A stretch of 64,000 nucleotides of DNA from Sphaerolaimus hirsutus (Eukaryota > Nematoda > Chromadorea > Monhysterida > Sphaerolaimidae), in NCBI GenBank assembly GCA_964036195.1, contig OZ038454.1:24166315-24230314 (forward strand), in the 5' to 3' direction. The position numbers and the translations under genes were made by a program. Below are positions 47,801 to 56,730 of this stretch, in pieces; position 1 is the stretch's first letter, and every line of letters begins with the position of its first letter. The notes beneath the pieces are model-generated. The model did no database searches. It was given only the letters and a program-made list of their open reading frames with translations, and had not been told where the DNA came from.

Positions 47801-50800
47801 GGCGCTGTCTGGAGATCTCTTTGTGCTGCGGGGGGGGGGGTGTTGGGCTTACCCAGTCACAACCCAGACACGCACCTATGCCTATTACACACATAAACCC
47901 ATCACGCACACAGTTCCAGTTGTGTGCGTGATGGGCCTATGTGCGTGACAGGTTTCATCATATGCGCAATGGGCGTATGTGTGTGACGGGTTCATAGGCC
48001 TGGCCCCTCACAGCATGGTCGCGGCCATGGTCGCTGCACAAAGTATCTGAAACTTGGCATGTGTGTAAATGCGCTCATGTAAGATAGTAGGTATACTTCA
48101 CTGCCTTTTCTTACAAATACATAACTTTTTCCTTGAAATATAAAACTTGAAAATATGTTTTGTCATCAAGATTTTTCCTCACATCACCCAAGGCAAACCG
48201 CGTAAAGCGAATAAGCGCTCACTCATGTGTCAGATGCCTTGTGTGAGATTTTGAATCTGTCCCTGGGGTTTCCCAGCTTTTTACTTCTGGTGGTTAATGT
48301 ATACCTATACCGTATTACCTCGAATTATCCCCTTGAATACCCCCCCCCCTCGAATGAACAAAAATGGGCTGGGGAAATAATACCCCCCTCGAAATACCCC
48401 CCCCCTTTGGAATGATGTACGTCATGTACGTAATAAATACGTCATGTATACAATGTACATGATGTATATTACTGCTAATTTGCATTGCATCTACACATAG
48501 ACTAGTTTCTGTAGCTATCTACGTTTTTATGTCCAAATATACCCCATTTGGACACATTTATTACCTGTTTTGGGCACGTAAATGCCTACTTTTCACTACG
48601 ATCCTTACGAAAATTTCTGTCGAAATAATAACCGCCCCTCGAATAATCCCCCCCCCCTCAAACTTTGCTGGCGAAATAGTAAACCCCCATGGGGGTATTT
48701 CGAGGTAATACGGTAGGTAAATTTTTGTAAATATGTATTCATAATAGGTGTATGGAAAACGTTTTTGATCTGGTGTTAGATTCTCGCCCCATTTGCGGGC
48801 GGTTGCGTAGTCTCCTACAATTAACAGTCATTGTATAAACATCTGAATTTATCACTTTCCTGTGACTTTTTCATATTTCACAGTTGAGATTGCGCGACAC
48901 CGAAAAACTTTATTCATTTATTTAATATAGAATATATTGTTACTAGATAATGAAATGTGATATTTGGGCAATTAAAAGTCCGCATTTTCGGTGCCTGGTC
49001 TTACAAGTAGCAAGTGGTGAAGCAACGTTATTTAAATGGTAAGTCATGTTGTGACAGATAAATAGTTTAGTTTACTTTGTCGCTGAATGTATATACCGTA
49101 TTTGCTTGAATAATCCCCCTGGGGGATTATTATTTCGTCAGACTTTTTTGAGGGGGGGATTATTCGAGGGGGGGAATTATTCAAGGGGAGGAATTATTAT
49201 TTCGTCAGAATTCTCAAGCATGTTTCCATAAACTCATTCGACAAAACATGCTTAATTTACACAATAACATGCTATTCTTGTCCAAATTAGACATAAAAAA
49301 TTGATTGTATGCCTTGAGGGGGGATTATTCGAGGGGGGAATTATTTTTTCCTCACTCATCTTACAGGGGGGGATTATTCGAGGGGGGGAATTATTCAAGG
49401 GGGGGAATTATTCAAGCAAATACGGTATCTGCCACTTGACTTGCAACACTTCACTTACGAATTTTATAGTCATGTGCTAACTCGCATACCCAGTTGTAAT
49501 TTTTGTATGCGGACTCATTTTCAAATACCTATTCATTGCAATCTTGGTGGACCCTGCAAAATGCCCTGTAAAATGTCAAATGTCATGCAAAGTGTCAAAA
49601 TTCATGTAAAATGCCTTGCAAATGGCAAACGTACATACGTTGTTCTGGGATCGGCATCCAGGATGCTTTACACTCGCCTATTTTTACAGTGCCACCGGTT
49701 TATTAAATTTTTTTTCGAGCGCGGTCGACAAATCCCGGAAAATTTATTAAAATAAGATAATAGTTAGGCTACTAATAGATTGTGCACAAAAAAATAGTTC
49801 ACACAAAATGATCTCAATCAATCATCACATGGGGTGTCTCCGATTTCCTCCCCGGTGTCCGGATCGACGCACCAGGAGCGCATGTTCATGCCAACTAAAC
49901 GTTGCTCCTTTTTCCATTGACCTGTCATTTAATAGCGCACTTTAGCTTTTAAAAACCGAACAAACTACCGTATTTCTCCGTGTAAAGGACCCCCCCCCCC
50001 GTGCACAACACCCGGGGTGTTATACAGCTGCATAGCACCCCGGGGTGCTATGCTAGGTTTCAAAAAATCACTGATTTGAATTGCTTAAATATCGCTTAAA
50101 TGGCGCGCGCCACTCATTGTAATTCCGCGGCGCGCATTTTTCCATTGAATTGCTGCACGCTGGGAACCGAAAAAGCCTAAATATGTTGTGACGTGTATCA
50201 TAAATTTAAAACGAAATCACACTTTTTTAGTTTAGTTTAGTTTCCGTGTATAGCACCCCCCGACCTAACACCCGGGTGTTATACAAGTTTAAAAAAAAGG
50301 TTGCTGGAAAGGGTCTCGATTTTGTGTAGCACCCGTGTGCTTTACACGGAGAAATACGGTACACCTGGGGGCAGACCCAGATGCTGTAAAAGACTCCGTA
50401 AGATATCTTGTGTCATGCAAAAAACTCTGTAAAGTGTCAAATGTCATGTAAAAACTCTGTAAAGTGTCTAGTGTATCCTAATCTTATTTTTCATTGTATC
50501 GAAATCTTATGTTTTGATATGCTATGTGAAAAAGTACGATTTGGAAAGGATTAAATACGATTTGGATACACATGACACTTTAGAAGGTTTTTTACATGAC
50601 AATTGACACTTTACAGCGTCTTATACATGACACATGACATTTTAAACTTCTTTTTTTACAGGCTCTGGGGCTGGCACCTGGCGCCAAAAATTGTGAAAAT
50701 GGCGCTGGCGCCAACCATTCTCCTCGCACTCTGGCGTGTACCACGAGTCCACGGCGTAATTTTCCCTGAGTTCATCCACCAGTCGGGCATTCGCTTTTTC

Positions 50801-53800
50801 TAGTGCCTCGTGACAGTCCGCTGTGTGCGAGGGGGGGGGGGGGGGGTTCATTTAGTAATGTGAAAGCGCCATGGCACTAGCGCCGGAGCATAGGTAGTTG
50901 CTGTTGGTGCTGTGTATTTAGCATTTGCACTGTATTTCTTTGAATTCTGAAAAATGACATACCGTATTACCTCGAATTCTCCCCCCCCCCTTTAATTAAC
51001 CCCCCTCGAAATAACCCCCCTCAAAGTGGGCTGGGGAATTGGAAAGGCATAGCGCATAATTTACACTATGTCATTTTTCTGGCAGTAGTGCGAGGGACCG
51101 ACATTATGGGAACTTGGCACCTGTCCAAAAAAAACCGTATGGATACCCCGTTTGTATACCGCCGTTGACTATGGCGAACCGGCGCGCATGCCAGTGTGTC
51201 GGCGGCCATCAGCGACCATATGCGGTAGTTTTATTACACGGACATTATCAGTGACTCGGACGGAAATCCTGTGTCTTTTACTCTCGTTCGTACAAATGTA
51301 TGTAATCGTGTCCAAATACAAAATTCAACTTGATTGGGAAAATGCCAAGTTCACATAATGTCGGCGATCCAGTAGTGCCTGCTTGTGCCTGGGTATTTTC
51401 CCGCTTTTCATGCGTAGGACACGGGTCACCTCAGAGAAATGGCGCCGAGCGCCATGACACATTTGGTTTGGCGCAAGCCCCATGATAATTTTACATCACT
51501 AGCGATAAGTCAATCAAAAACATTAATCGAACACATTATGCTCACTAAGCCTGGACGAGCAAAGCTACCTGGTGGGGCCGCTGGTGTGGTGGTCGCTGCA
51601 CAGACAGCCGCACACGCCGCCAGCTATGGTGCAAGCAGGTTTTTAGAGTGAATCCACTTTGACATATTGTCTACCCTAACATATTGTGGAAACTGACATA
51701 CCGCGGTGGGAAACTGACATAATGTGGAATCTGACATACCTAAAGCCAAAGGTGAAAGTGACATGCCCAGTGTGAAATAAGTACACGTAAAGCAACAATC
51801 AATATTCAGTGTAAACTTAAAAGCAAATGTAAATACCTATGCAAATAACAGCAAAATATGCAAATAACATGATATCTTTAAGAAAAGTGATCTGAGAAAA
51901 TATTACCATCACAACAAAAAATCATTCTCAATTTAAAATGTTTTTCAAAACAAATAGGTAGAATAAAGTGTTAATAAAATAATAATTTTGTAGATAATTT
52001 TGCAAAACGGTTGTATTTATTTGGGAACACGCTGCGCATGTCAGGCCTTTGGACGTGGGTATGTTAGTTTCACACTGGGCATTTCACTTTCACATTTGGG
52101 CATGTCAGATTCCACATTATGTCCGATTCCCACCGCGGTATGTCAGTTTCCACAATATGTTAAGGTAGACAATATGTCAGTATGACCACACTCAGGTTTT
52201 TATGCCTGGGGGCAGTTCCAGACCCTGTAAAATGCCCTGTAAAATGTCATGCAAAGTGTCAAAAGTCATGTAAAACGTACGTCTGCCATTTTACCGAACA
52301 TTTAGCATGATATTTGACATTTTGCAGGACATTTTACAGGGTCTGGGGCTGGCACCCGACTGACGCTTTCACAACAGAGTTGTTATCAATTTACCCAAAA
52401 AGGCAAATGCAGGTACTTTTTGGTGCGAACCGTAAATGTATTTAGGTAGGTAATTGCCTACTCGATACTTGAGCGTACGTATCTTTTTATAAAAGTAAAT
52501 GTTTTCACAAATGTGCTTTACAAAACGGATTGTGAAAATCAACATGAAAGTTACTTGAAAATTCCTACTAACCACGAGAAGGATGCAGATCGTCTTCATT
52601 TTAGGCTTGAAATTTTCCCCGTTGTTTCGTAAATTGTTTGCAAATGTTAAAAATTGCGATTTCGGCACATTTATACCGTTTGCATGTTATTGCGTTCCAA
52701 ATATCATGTTTATATTTCGTGTAATGCATTGTTTATGATATTAGATATTTTTACTACCAAACAAAGGACACATAAAAACGGGGGTTTTCTAGATTCTGAT
52801 TTTCACCCTCTGGGGGGTTGGATAGAAAGCTCATCGCTCCTCCGGAGGGATATAGAGCTGACAACTTTTCTGGGGGAGTTGGGGGGAGGGGGTTCAGGGG
52901 AAGGGGATAATAGCCAAAACATTGCCTCCGGGATAGATAGATAGCTGGGCGGTTTGGGGGTGGTTGTCCCCCCCCAACCCCCCTTTCCTACCCCTGCATA
53001 AAAACCGTACCCAGTATAGCTGCCAAAAAGCTAGTTCTTATGTTTGTGAAGTACGGTTGGGACGATATGTCGTATCCGATATCCAATATCGGTCCAAAAA
53101 AACTGTTTTCAAACTTTCTAATCTTCAGCTGTTCGGCTTACGAAGTATTTTTCTGGGCAAAAAGATCAATTCGAAAAGCCCCAAACGCAGCATGAAATTG
53201 TCCGATGTCTGAACTTTTTACGCAGAAATTAACATATGACTGCAAGTATTCCGAGGAAATACGGTATTAAAATTCAGATCAACATACAATATTGAGATAG
53301 GTAGCTATGGCCGTTGGATGACACCTGTCAAGTGATAGAAAAGCGCAATGGCGCTAGCCCAAAAACAAACTGAGCCATTTCGCTGTTGGCGCTTGGCGCC
53401 ATTTTGCTCAGGCGCCATTGGCGCTCGCCGCTGGGGTTCGGAAAAGCGCCATGGCGCTCGGCACTTCTTCCATCACTAGGTACATCTGTCCACCCCCCAG
53501 ACTCGCCGTAGAGCTGCACAAATTCACACCAACCAACCAACCAAGTCCAAGCCCCCCTCTCAGGCGAAGCACGTGGTGCTGGAGCTGGTGCAGGAGGGCA
53601 ACGCGCCGCGCACCGTGCACCACGTGCAGTGGTCCGACTGGCCCGACAGGGGCGTGCCCGCCGACTGCCGCAGCGCGCTCAAGCTCCGCCGCGTCATCCG
53701 CCACTACGCCCAGGCGCCAGTCCCGCACCCTGTGGAGTGCTATGGGAGATGGAAAATGTCATGGAAAGTGTCTAAAGTCGTGGAACACGCCCTGCGAAAT

Positions 53801-56254
53801 GTCAGGTGTCATGCAAAGTGTCAAAAGTCATGTAAAATGCCCTGCGAAATGTAAAATGTCACGCAAAGTGTCAAAAGTCATGTAAAATTCCCTGCAAAAT
53901 GGCAACCGGAGGTGCCATTTTGCAGAGCATTTTACATGACTTTTGACACTTTGCGTGACATTTTACATTTTACAGGGCACTTTACAGGGTGCGGGACTGC
54001 CCCGGGGCCGGCCCATCGTGGTGCACTGCTCGGCGGGCATCGGCCGCACCGGCACGTTGGTCGCCATCGACTGGGCCATGGGCGCTATAGAGAATCCCAA
54101 GGAGAAGGTCGCTCATAGCTTTTTCGATGTTTACTTCTCCAATGTTCAATGTTTCACTCTATCCAATGGAGCACGGAGACGCCACAAATACCGTATTTAC
54201 TCGAATAATCCTTCGTCTTGAATAATTCCCTCTGTTAGACGAGTGATTAAAGTATACTCGGCGGACATAATACTCTGCCCTCGCACTGATTTATGTCTCG
54301 TGTTGGAAGCGTGCCAATGATTATTAAATCATGCGATTTCCATAAAAAGGTGAAAAAATTCATCGATGTGAATATGTTAATGAATAACATTATAACAACA
54401 ATCAATTTTGTCATCTTTTTATGAAACTTGCACGCGTTAACCATTGTTGGCACACTTCGAGCGGGAACCACGCGTGCAAGGTGTAAAGTAATTGGAGTAT
54501 AGAATTCCCACCCACGAAAAATTTTTGGGTATAATTTGAACAAAAATTCAGAGTTGTTAAAAGTACTGAACTTTTTTAAATGTAAACGTCAAGTATTTTT
54601 ATTTTACTCACATGAGTACAGAAAACGTAAAGTATTTTATTTTTACTGAGTAAAAGGTGAGTAAAATACTTTTTTTCCAGAGAAAACATAAAAATGAGTA
54701 TTTTTCCAGGGAAAACGTAAAAATGGTTATTTTTTCTCACAGAAAACGTAAAAGTAGGTATTTTTCACACACAAATAACGTGAAAATTGGTGTTTTTTTT
54801 CAATTTTTACTCTGAAATACACCAAAGATGTTGGTTTTTCTCTCCTGGTAAGTATTTCTAATGCTGCGATTACAGCTCAGGCGTAAAATTGACTGGGCGT
54901 AAAATTGGTTTTGGGCGTAAAATTAATTACAGATGAATGGATAAAGATACGACATTGTTATTTCAGTCAAAGAAAGCTTAGATGCAGACGTTTCTTGTGT
55001 CCAAAGCTCATGAGTTTATTTTAACTGTACTGGGAGTTATGAATTTTAGCACAATTTTGTCAATTATGCGCTGTAAGTGGCGTAAAATCAGGGCATAAAA
55101 TTCAAAAAATTTGCGGCAAAATTCATAACTTCTAGTACAATTAAAATAAACTGATGAGCTTTGGACACAAGCAACATCTGCATGTGCGCTTTCTTTGGAT
55201 GAAATTACAATGCCATATCTTTATCCATTCACCTGTTATTAATTTTACTCCCAAAAATCAATTTTACGCTGGCCAATTTTACGCCCGAGCTGTAATCGCA
55301 ACATAACGAAAATGTCCTATGTTTGTCAGTTTCTGTCTGGCAAAACGACATCTTCTGTCCCCTTAAAATACGTTCTGAATAATGGATTTAATGAAATGAG
55401 ATGATAGAAACACGCTTTAAAATTTGGACGAAATAATCATTCACCTCCTTGAATAAATCCCCCTTGAATAGTCACCCCGGTCAAAAAAGCCTGGTCGAAA
55501 TAATGGGCGGGGTAATTATTCGAGTAGAATCGGTATTTTATATTAAACCACTAAAACTTACGCTTCAATACAACCGCAAGTCAAAACGTCCCACCCGCCC
55601 CAGCTGGACCTGCACGCGGTGGTGCGGGCGATCCGCGACCAGCGCCTGTCGTCCGTGCAGACCGAGATGCAGTACGTGTTCGTGTACCGCGCCGCGCTTG
55701 AGTACGCCTACCTCAAGTACGCGCCGCAGCAGCAGGCGACCGATCGAATTGACCCGACCGCCTTTTCGGGTTGCCCGATTCGTTGTGGACTGGGATTGTG
55801 ACCGGCTGTGTGCCACTGTCAGAGCCTGTGAAGTGCCCTCTGAAATGCCGAATGTCATGCAAATTGCAAAGTGCCCAAATTCATGAAAAATGTCAAACGT
55901 CCAATAAAAACACATACTAAGTGATATTTTACATGATTTTTGACACTTTGCAAGCCATTTTACATTTTACAGCGTCTGGGAGTGGCCCTTAATTCCCCTT
56001 GTGTGAACTTGTCTAGACTCATAATTAATACACCCGACGATGTCTTCCGACCCAAAACTTGAAAACCTACGACCTAACTGCCTAGTTAAGTTTATTGCCC
56101 AATTTACGTTGTTCAGAGAGATAAGAAGCAACGATCTGACAATCACAACGAATCGGGCTGCCCGAAAAAGCGTCGGGCTAATTAAATTGTTCCCCAGGGC
56201 ACTGCGGCGTTCAAAAAGTTCTGCGACGCGTGCGCCATGCTAACGCCCAAGTGA
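41763..56254 (+). CDS. Protein tyrosine phosphatase gene
   Basis: Gene-level entry. The exons below join into about 453 residues: a basic, Ser/Arg-rich N-terminus and one PTP catalytic domain. PTPs remove phosphate from phosphotyrosine through a cysteine in H-C-x(5)-R. All key motifs are present (NRYRDV, WSDWPD, HCSAGIGRTG, QTEMQY), so the enzyme looks catalytically competent. No signal peptide, membrane helix or extracellular domain was found upstream, so a non-receptor PTP is the simplest reading. A receptor type with missed exons is possible because the first exon could also be entered by splicing. The gene holds an antisense gene in one intron, and its last two coding blocks are interrupted by transposon-like elements. 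Confidence 0.8.
42380..42523 (+). CDS. PTP exon 2: Arg/Ser/Ala-rich linker
   Basis: Phases 0-0 between GTACCGCAG and GTTAGG. Encodes LDGGRSFTRSRTAANTSAAA, then SRNRRRLGPTAV. Low complexity and probably disordered; GC content stands well above the surroundings. No domain recognised. Confidence 0.6.
42909..43065 (+). CDS. PTP exon 3: linker into catalytic domain
   Basis: Phase 0 start after GCGTTTAG. Encodes GMLSGESQPQPQRAHSASSS, then NLKEEE and GRTMPPL. Two ends are possible. GT at 43035 gives phase 0; GT at 43066 gives phase 1 and adds VPNLNCPTFA. Only the second matches the phase of the acceptor at 43395, so it was chosen. Confidence 0.5.
43395..43524 (+). CDS. PTP exon 4: N-terminal helices of the catalytic domain
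   Basis: Phase 1 to 2. Encodes KWVDETLAKGVNGIREEF, then RAVGRYMPPA and ANPALNRYR. The G-I-x-x-E-F helix and L-N-R-Y-R match the start of PTP domains, where K-N-R-Y-R begins the phosphotyrosine recognition loop. The acceptor (GTCAAAG) is weak, so the left edge is uncertain. Confidence 0.68.
43654..43727 (-). pseudogene. tRNA-derived sequence (Val-like)
   Basis: The minus strand reads GGGTAGCTCAGTCGGTAAG, then TTCACACGC and AAGGTCCCGGGTTCGAGTCC. The D-arm (A box) and T-arm (B box, GGTTCGAGTCC) are clear, and TCACACGC recalls tRNA-Val(CAC). The acceptor stem pairs poorly and the base before the anticodon is C instead of U, so a pseudogene or SINE head is more likely than a working tRNA. Confidence 0.6.
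43877..44059. mobile_element. TA-flanked MITE with long C and A tracts
   Basis: Ends TACCATATTTCCTCGAAATA and AATTCGAGGAAATACGGTA. Lies 46 bases before PTP exon 5. Confidence 0.8.
44106..44283 (+). CDS. PTP exon 5: phosphotyrosine loop and QGP motif
   Basis: Phase 2 to 0. Encodes RDVKCNDTTRVVL, then YIHANWVAG, DYICTQGPTEAT and LWAMVWQEE. Y-I-x-A-N, Y-I-x-T-Q-G-P and F/L-W-x-M-V-W-x-E are consecutive conserved PTP motifs. The donor is GTTGGC after GAG. Confidence 0.88.
44484..45278. mobile_element. hAT-like element (CAGAGTTG ends)
   Basis: Begins CAGAGTTGTTAAAATACC, ends TTTCGCAACTCTG, perfect 8-bp duplication GGGCACAT (44476-44483, 45279-45286). Termini are built of AAGTGTAAGTGTAAATAC, where the copy at 39131 has ACGTAA. 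Confidence 0.82.
45369..45595. mobile_element. hAT-like element with ACCCGATACCCG repeats
   Basis: Begins TAGGGTGAGGAACCCG, ends TTCTCAACCCTA, perfect 8-bp duplication ACGTCCAC (45361-45368, 45596-45603). Confidence 0.82.
45679..45834 (+). CDS. PTP exon 6: central strand region
   Basis: Phases 0-0. Encodes VSVIVMLCELSEHGRQKC, then APYWPE and SVTHISSQKEY. The I-V-M-L-x-x-x-x-E-x-x-x-x-K-C-x-x-Y-W-P run is diagnostic for PTP domains. The next intron is 7.7 kb and contains the antisense thyroglobulin-domain gene. Confidence 0.88.
46342..46781. mobile_element. TA-flanked MITE, GTTTGGACAC subfamily
   Basis: Inverted ends TACCGTATTACCTCGAATTA; interior as at 4959. Confidence 0.85.
47070..47350 (+). 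repeat. About 105-base tandem repeat starting TAGTGATGGAAAA
   Basis: Two full units and a third partial one, each with AAAGCGCCATGG, CATGGTGATTTTTCCAAC and CATTTTGGTGCATTTCCAT. Confidence 0.75.
48308..48715. mobile_element. TA-flanked MITE, GTTTGGACAC subfamily
   Basis: Inverted ends TACCGTATTACCTCGAATTA; interior as at 4959. Confidence 0.85.
49094..49427. mobile_element. TA-flanked MITE (TTGCTTGAATAATCC type)
   Basis: Perfect ends TACCGTATTTGCTTGAATAA and its complement. Confidence 0.85.
49743..49748 (-). promoter_or_regulatory. Poly(A) signal AATAAA of the antisense gene
   Basis: AATAAA on the minus strand, 70 bases after the TGA of the thyroglobulin-domain gene. The position is right for a real 3' end, which supports that gene being expressed and ending here. 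Confidence 0.5.
49818..49894 (-). CDS. Antisense gene, last exon: end of thyroglobulin type-1 domain
   Basis: Minus strand, inside the 7.7-kb PTP intron. The acceptor is CGTTTAG; the exon encodes GMNMRSWCVDPDTGEEIGD, then TPCDD and TGA. The W-C-V-D-x-x-T-G-x-x-I-x-x-T core is the signature of thyroglobulin type-1 domains, many of which inhibit cysteine proteases. The phase matches exon A at 50716 exactly. A poly(A) signal follows 70 bases downstream. Confidence 0.72.
49966..50361. mobile_element. TA-flanked MITE (TTTCTCCGTGTAAAGG type)
   Basis: Ends TACCGTATTTCTCCGTGTAA and its complement. The first nine bases match the other MITEs but the inner part of the ends is unrelated. It fills half of the thyroglobulin-gene intron. 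Confidence 0.85.
50366..50690. mobile_element. CCTGTAAA-type inverted-repeat element
   Basis: Left CCTGGGGGCAGACCCAGATG, right ACAGGCTCTGGGGCTGGCACC, flanked by CCTGG. Arms of AAAGTGTCAAATGTCATG. Confidence 0.65.
50716..50820 (-). CDS. Antisense gene, penultimate exon: start of thyroglobulin type-1 domain
   Basis: Minus strand, acceptor CACACAG, donor GTTGGC, phases 1-1. Encodes DCHEALEKANARLVDELREN, then SWYTPECEEN. C-x-x-A-x-x-x-A plus Y-x-P-x-C is the first half of a thyroglobulin type-1 domain. Upstream exons of this gene were not identified with confidence. The intron to the last exon is 821 bases and consists almost entirely of one MITE and one CCTGTAAA-type element. Confidence 0.7.
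51096..51378. mobile_element. Small inverted-repeat element (CGACATTATGG)
   Basis: Left GACATTATGGGAACTTGGCA and right TGCCAAGTTCACATAATGTC, with flanking GCAGTAGTGCGAGG and CAGTAGTGCCTGC also similar. Confidence 0.6.
51647..52195. repeat. Foldback with about 135-base arms
   Basis: Left arm ATTGTGGAAACTGACATACC (51647-51782), right arm GGTATGTCAGTTTCCACAAT (52054-52195). The TGACATA motif recurs about every 25 bases within each arm. Confidence 0.75.
52207..52360. mobile_element. CCTGTAAA-type inverted-repeat element
   Basis: Left CCTGGGGGCAGTTCCAGACC, right TTTTACAGGGTCTGGGGCTG. Confidence 0.7.
52779..52996. mobile_element. hAT-like element (CAGCTATCTATC family), reverse
   Basis: Flanked by an 8-bp duplication CATAAAAA (52771-52778, 52997-53004); ends CCTACCCCTG, as in the copy at 23752. 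Truncated inside. Confidence 0.75.
53564..53719 (+). CDS. PTP exon 7a: WPD loop
   Basis: Starts in phase 0 after CTCTCAG. Encodes HVVLELVQEGNAPRTVHHVQ, then WSDWPDRGVP and LRRVIRHYAQAP. The WPD loop supplies the catalytic aspartate. The exon is cut by an inverted-repeat element exactly before the P-loop strand. With GT-AG splicing it ends at 53719; with precise element removal it ends at 53718. Confidence 0.85.
53719..54001. mobile_element. CCTGTAAA-type element inside the phosphatase catalytic exon
   Basis: Left AGTCCCGCACCCTG and right CAGGGTGCGGGACT are perfect complements; the arms carry AAATGTCATGCAAAGTGTC units. GCC lies on both sides. Removing 53719-54001 restores QAPRGRPIVVHCSAG in frame. 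The element itself offers a donor (CCA, GTCCCG) at 53720 and an acceptor (TTTACAG) ending at 53987 that also keep the frame. Confidence 0.75.
53988..54107 (+). CDS. PTP exon 7b: catalytic P-loop
   Basis: Encodes GRPIVVHCSAGIGRTGTLV and AIDWAMGAIENPKEK. The cysteine in HCSAGIGRTG is the nucleophile and the arginine binds phosphate. The acceptor TTTACAG at 53987 lies in the right arm of the inserted element and would add GAGL ahead of PRGRP. Removing the element precisely gives QAPRGRPIVVHC instead, closer to family members. Confidence 0.85.
54189..55535. mobile_element. Composite: TA-type MITE ends with nested elements
   Basis: Left end TACCGTATTTACTCGAATAA (54189) and right end TTATTCGAGTAGAATCGGTA (55535). 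Between them lie a GTATACTCGGCGG copy (54251-54504), an AACGTAAA-rich relic (54545-54800) and a foldback (54873-55303). It fills the intron before PTP exon 8. Confidence 0.6.
54873..55303. mobile_element. Foldback element (GCGATTACAGCTC ends)
   Basis: Left GCGATTACAGCTCAGGCGTA and right TTTTACGCCCGAGCTGTAATCG, with about 190-base arms sharing TGTGTCCAAAGCTCATGAG inverted. Confidence 0.75.
55604..55751 (+). CDS. PTP exon 8: Q-loop and C-terminal helices
   Basis: Phase 0 start after GCCCCAG. Encodes LDLHAVVRAIRDQRLSSVQ, then TEMQYVFVYRAALEYAYLK. V-Q-T-x-x-Q-Y-x-F is the PTP Q-loop motif. Coding quality drops at 55752, where a second inverted-repeat element begins. No in-frame GT donor matches the final exon. 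Confidence 0.82.
55752..56189. mobile_element. Element inside the last phosphatase coding exon, with a nested second element
   Basis: Left arm TCGGGTTGCCCGATTCGTTGTG (55768-55789) is inverted at 56146-56167 with two mismatches. AATTG lies on both sides (55747-55751, 56185-56189). Removing 438 bases restores ATDRIVPQGTAAFKKF in frame. A CCTGTAAA-type element (55803-55990) is nested inside. A related TCGGGCTGCCCGACAC hairpin lies at 43328, beside PTP exon 4. Confidence 0.65.
56190..56254 (+). CDS. PTP exon 9: C-terminal end and stop
   Basis: Reads VPQGTAAFKKFCDACAMLTP, then K and TGA, when joined directly to exon 8 at 55751 without the element. A CCCCAG at 56197 could serve as acceptor, giving a start at GTAAF in phase 0. 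No phase 0 GT donor exists in the tail of exon 8, so the canonical route fails unless a weak GC donor (CAG, GCGACC) is used. Confidence 0.6.
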
Positions 56255-56493
56255 AGACAAGTGATTTGGGACAGTTCATGAAAGTGCCGGTGCGGTGATT
56301 TTCCGTTGGGAATATGTGATATGTCACATTCTGTCGTGCAATACCCCATGGTTATTACGGGTGAAAGTGTACTTGTATGTTAATATCACTCTATATGTCG
56401 GATTTATTTAGCTGAGTGGCGCGTGGTAGGACTGTATCAAACAATTTCACGTTGCATTCAAATTTTAGTTTGAATTTTGCCCTGTAAAATACC

Positions 56494-56730
56494 TACCGTA
56501 TTTCCTCGAAATACCCCCCGGGGGGTGATTGTTTCAGAGTGAGAATTTTGAGGGGGGTTTAACGAGGGGGGGTATTTCGAGTGGGGCTTTTTATTTCGCC
56601 AGAATGGTATAAAAAGGATAGTACATACAATTAGGTGGGGGGGGGTAGATCGAGGGGGGGTAATTATTTCATAGTGTCCATTTTTGAGGGGGGTATTTCG
56701 AGACGGGAGATATTTCGAGGAAATACGGTA
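56494..56730. mobile_element. TA-flanked MITE after the phosphatase gene
   Basis: Ends TACCGTATTTCCTCGAAATA and TATTTCGAGGAAATACGGTA. Confidence 0.85.

Larger units (their letters stand above)
45955..48000. repeat. Large foldback in the phosphatase intron
   Basis: Left arm about 45955-46335, right arm about 47622-48000, in opposite orientation (shared GCTGGCTGTACAATG, AACTAATTGCACAATTAGTA, GTGTGCGTGATG). The loop holds a TA-flanked MITE (46342-46781) and a tandem repeat (47070-47350). Confidence 0.7.
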
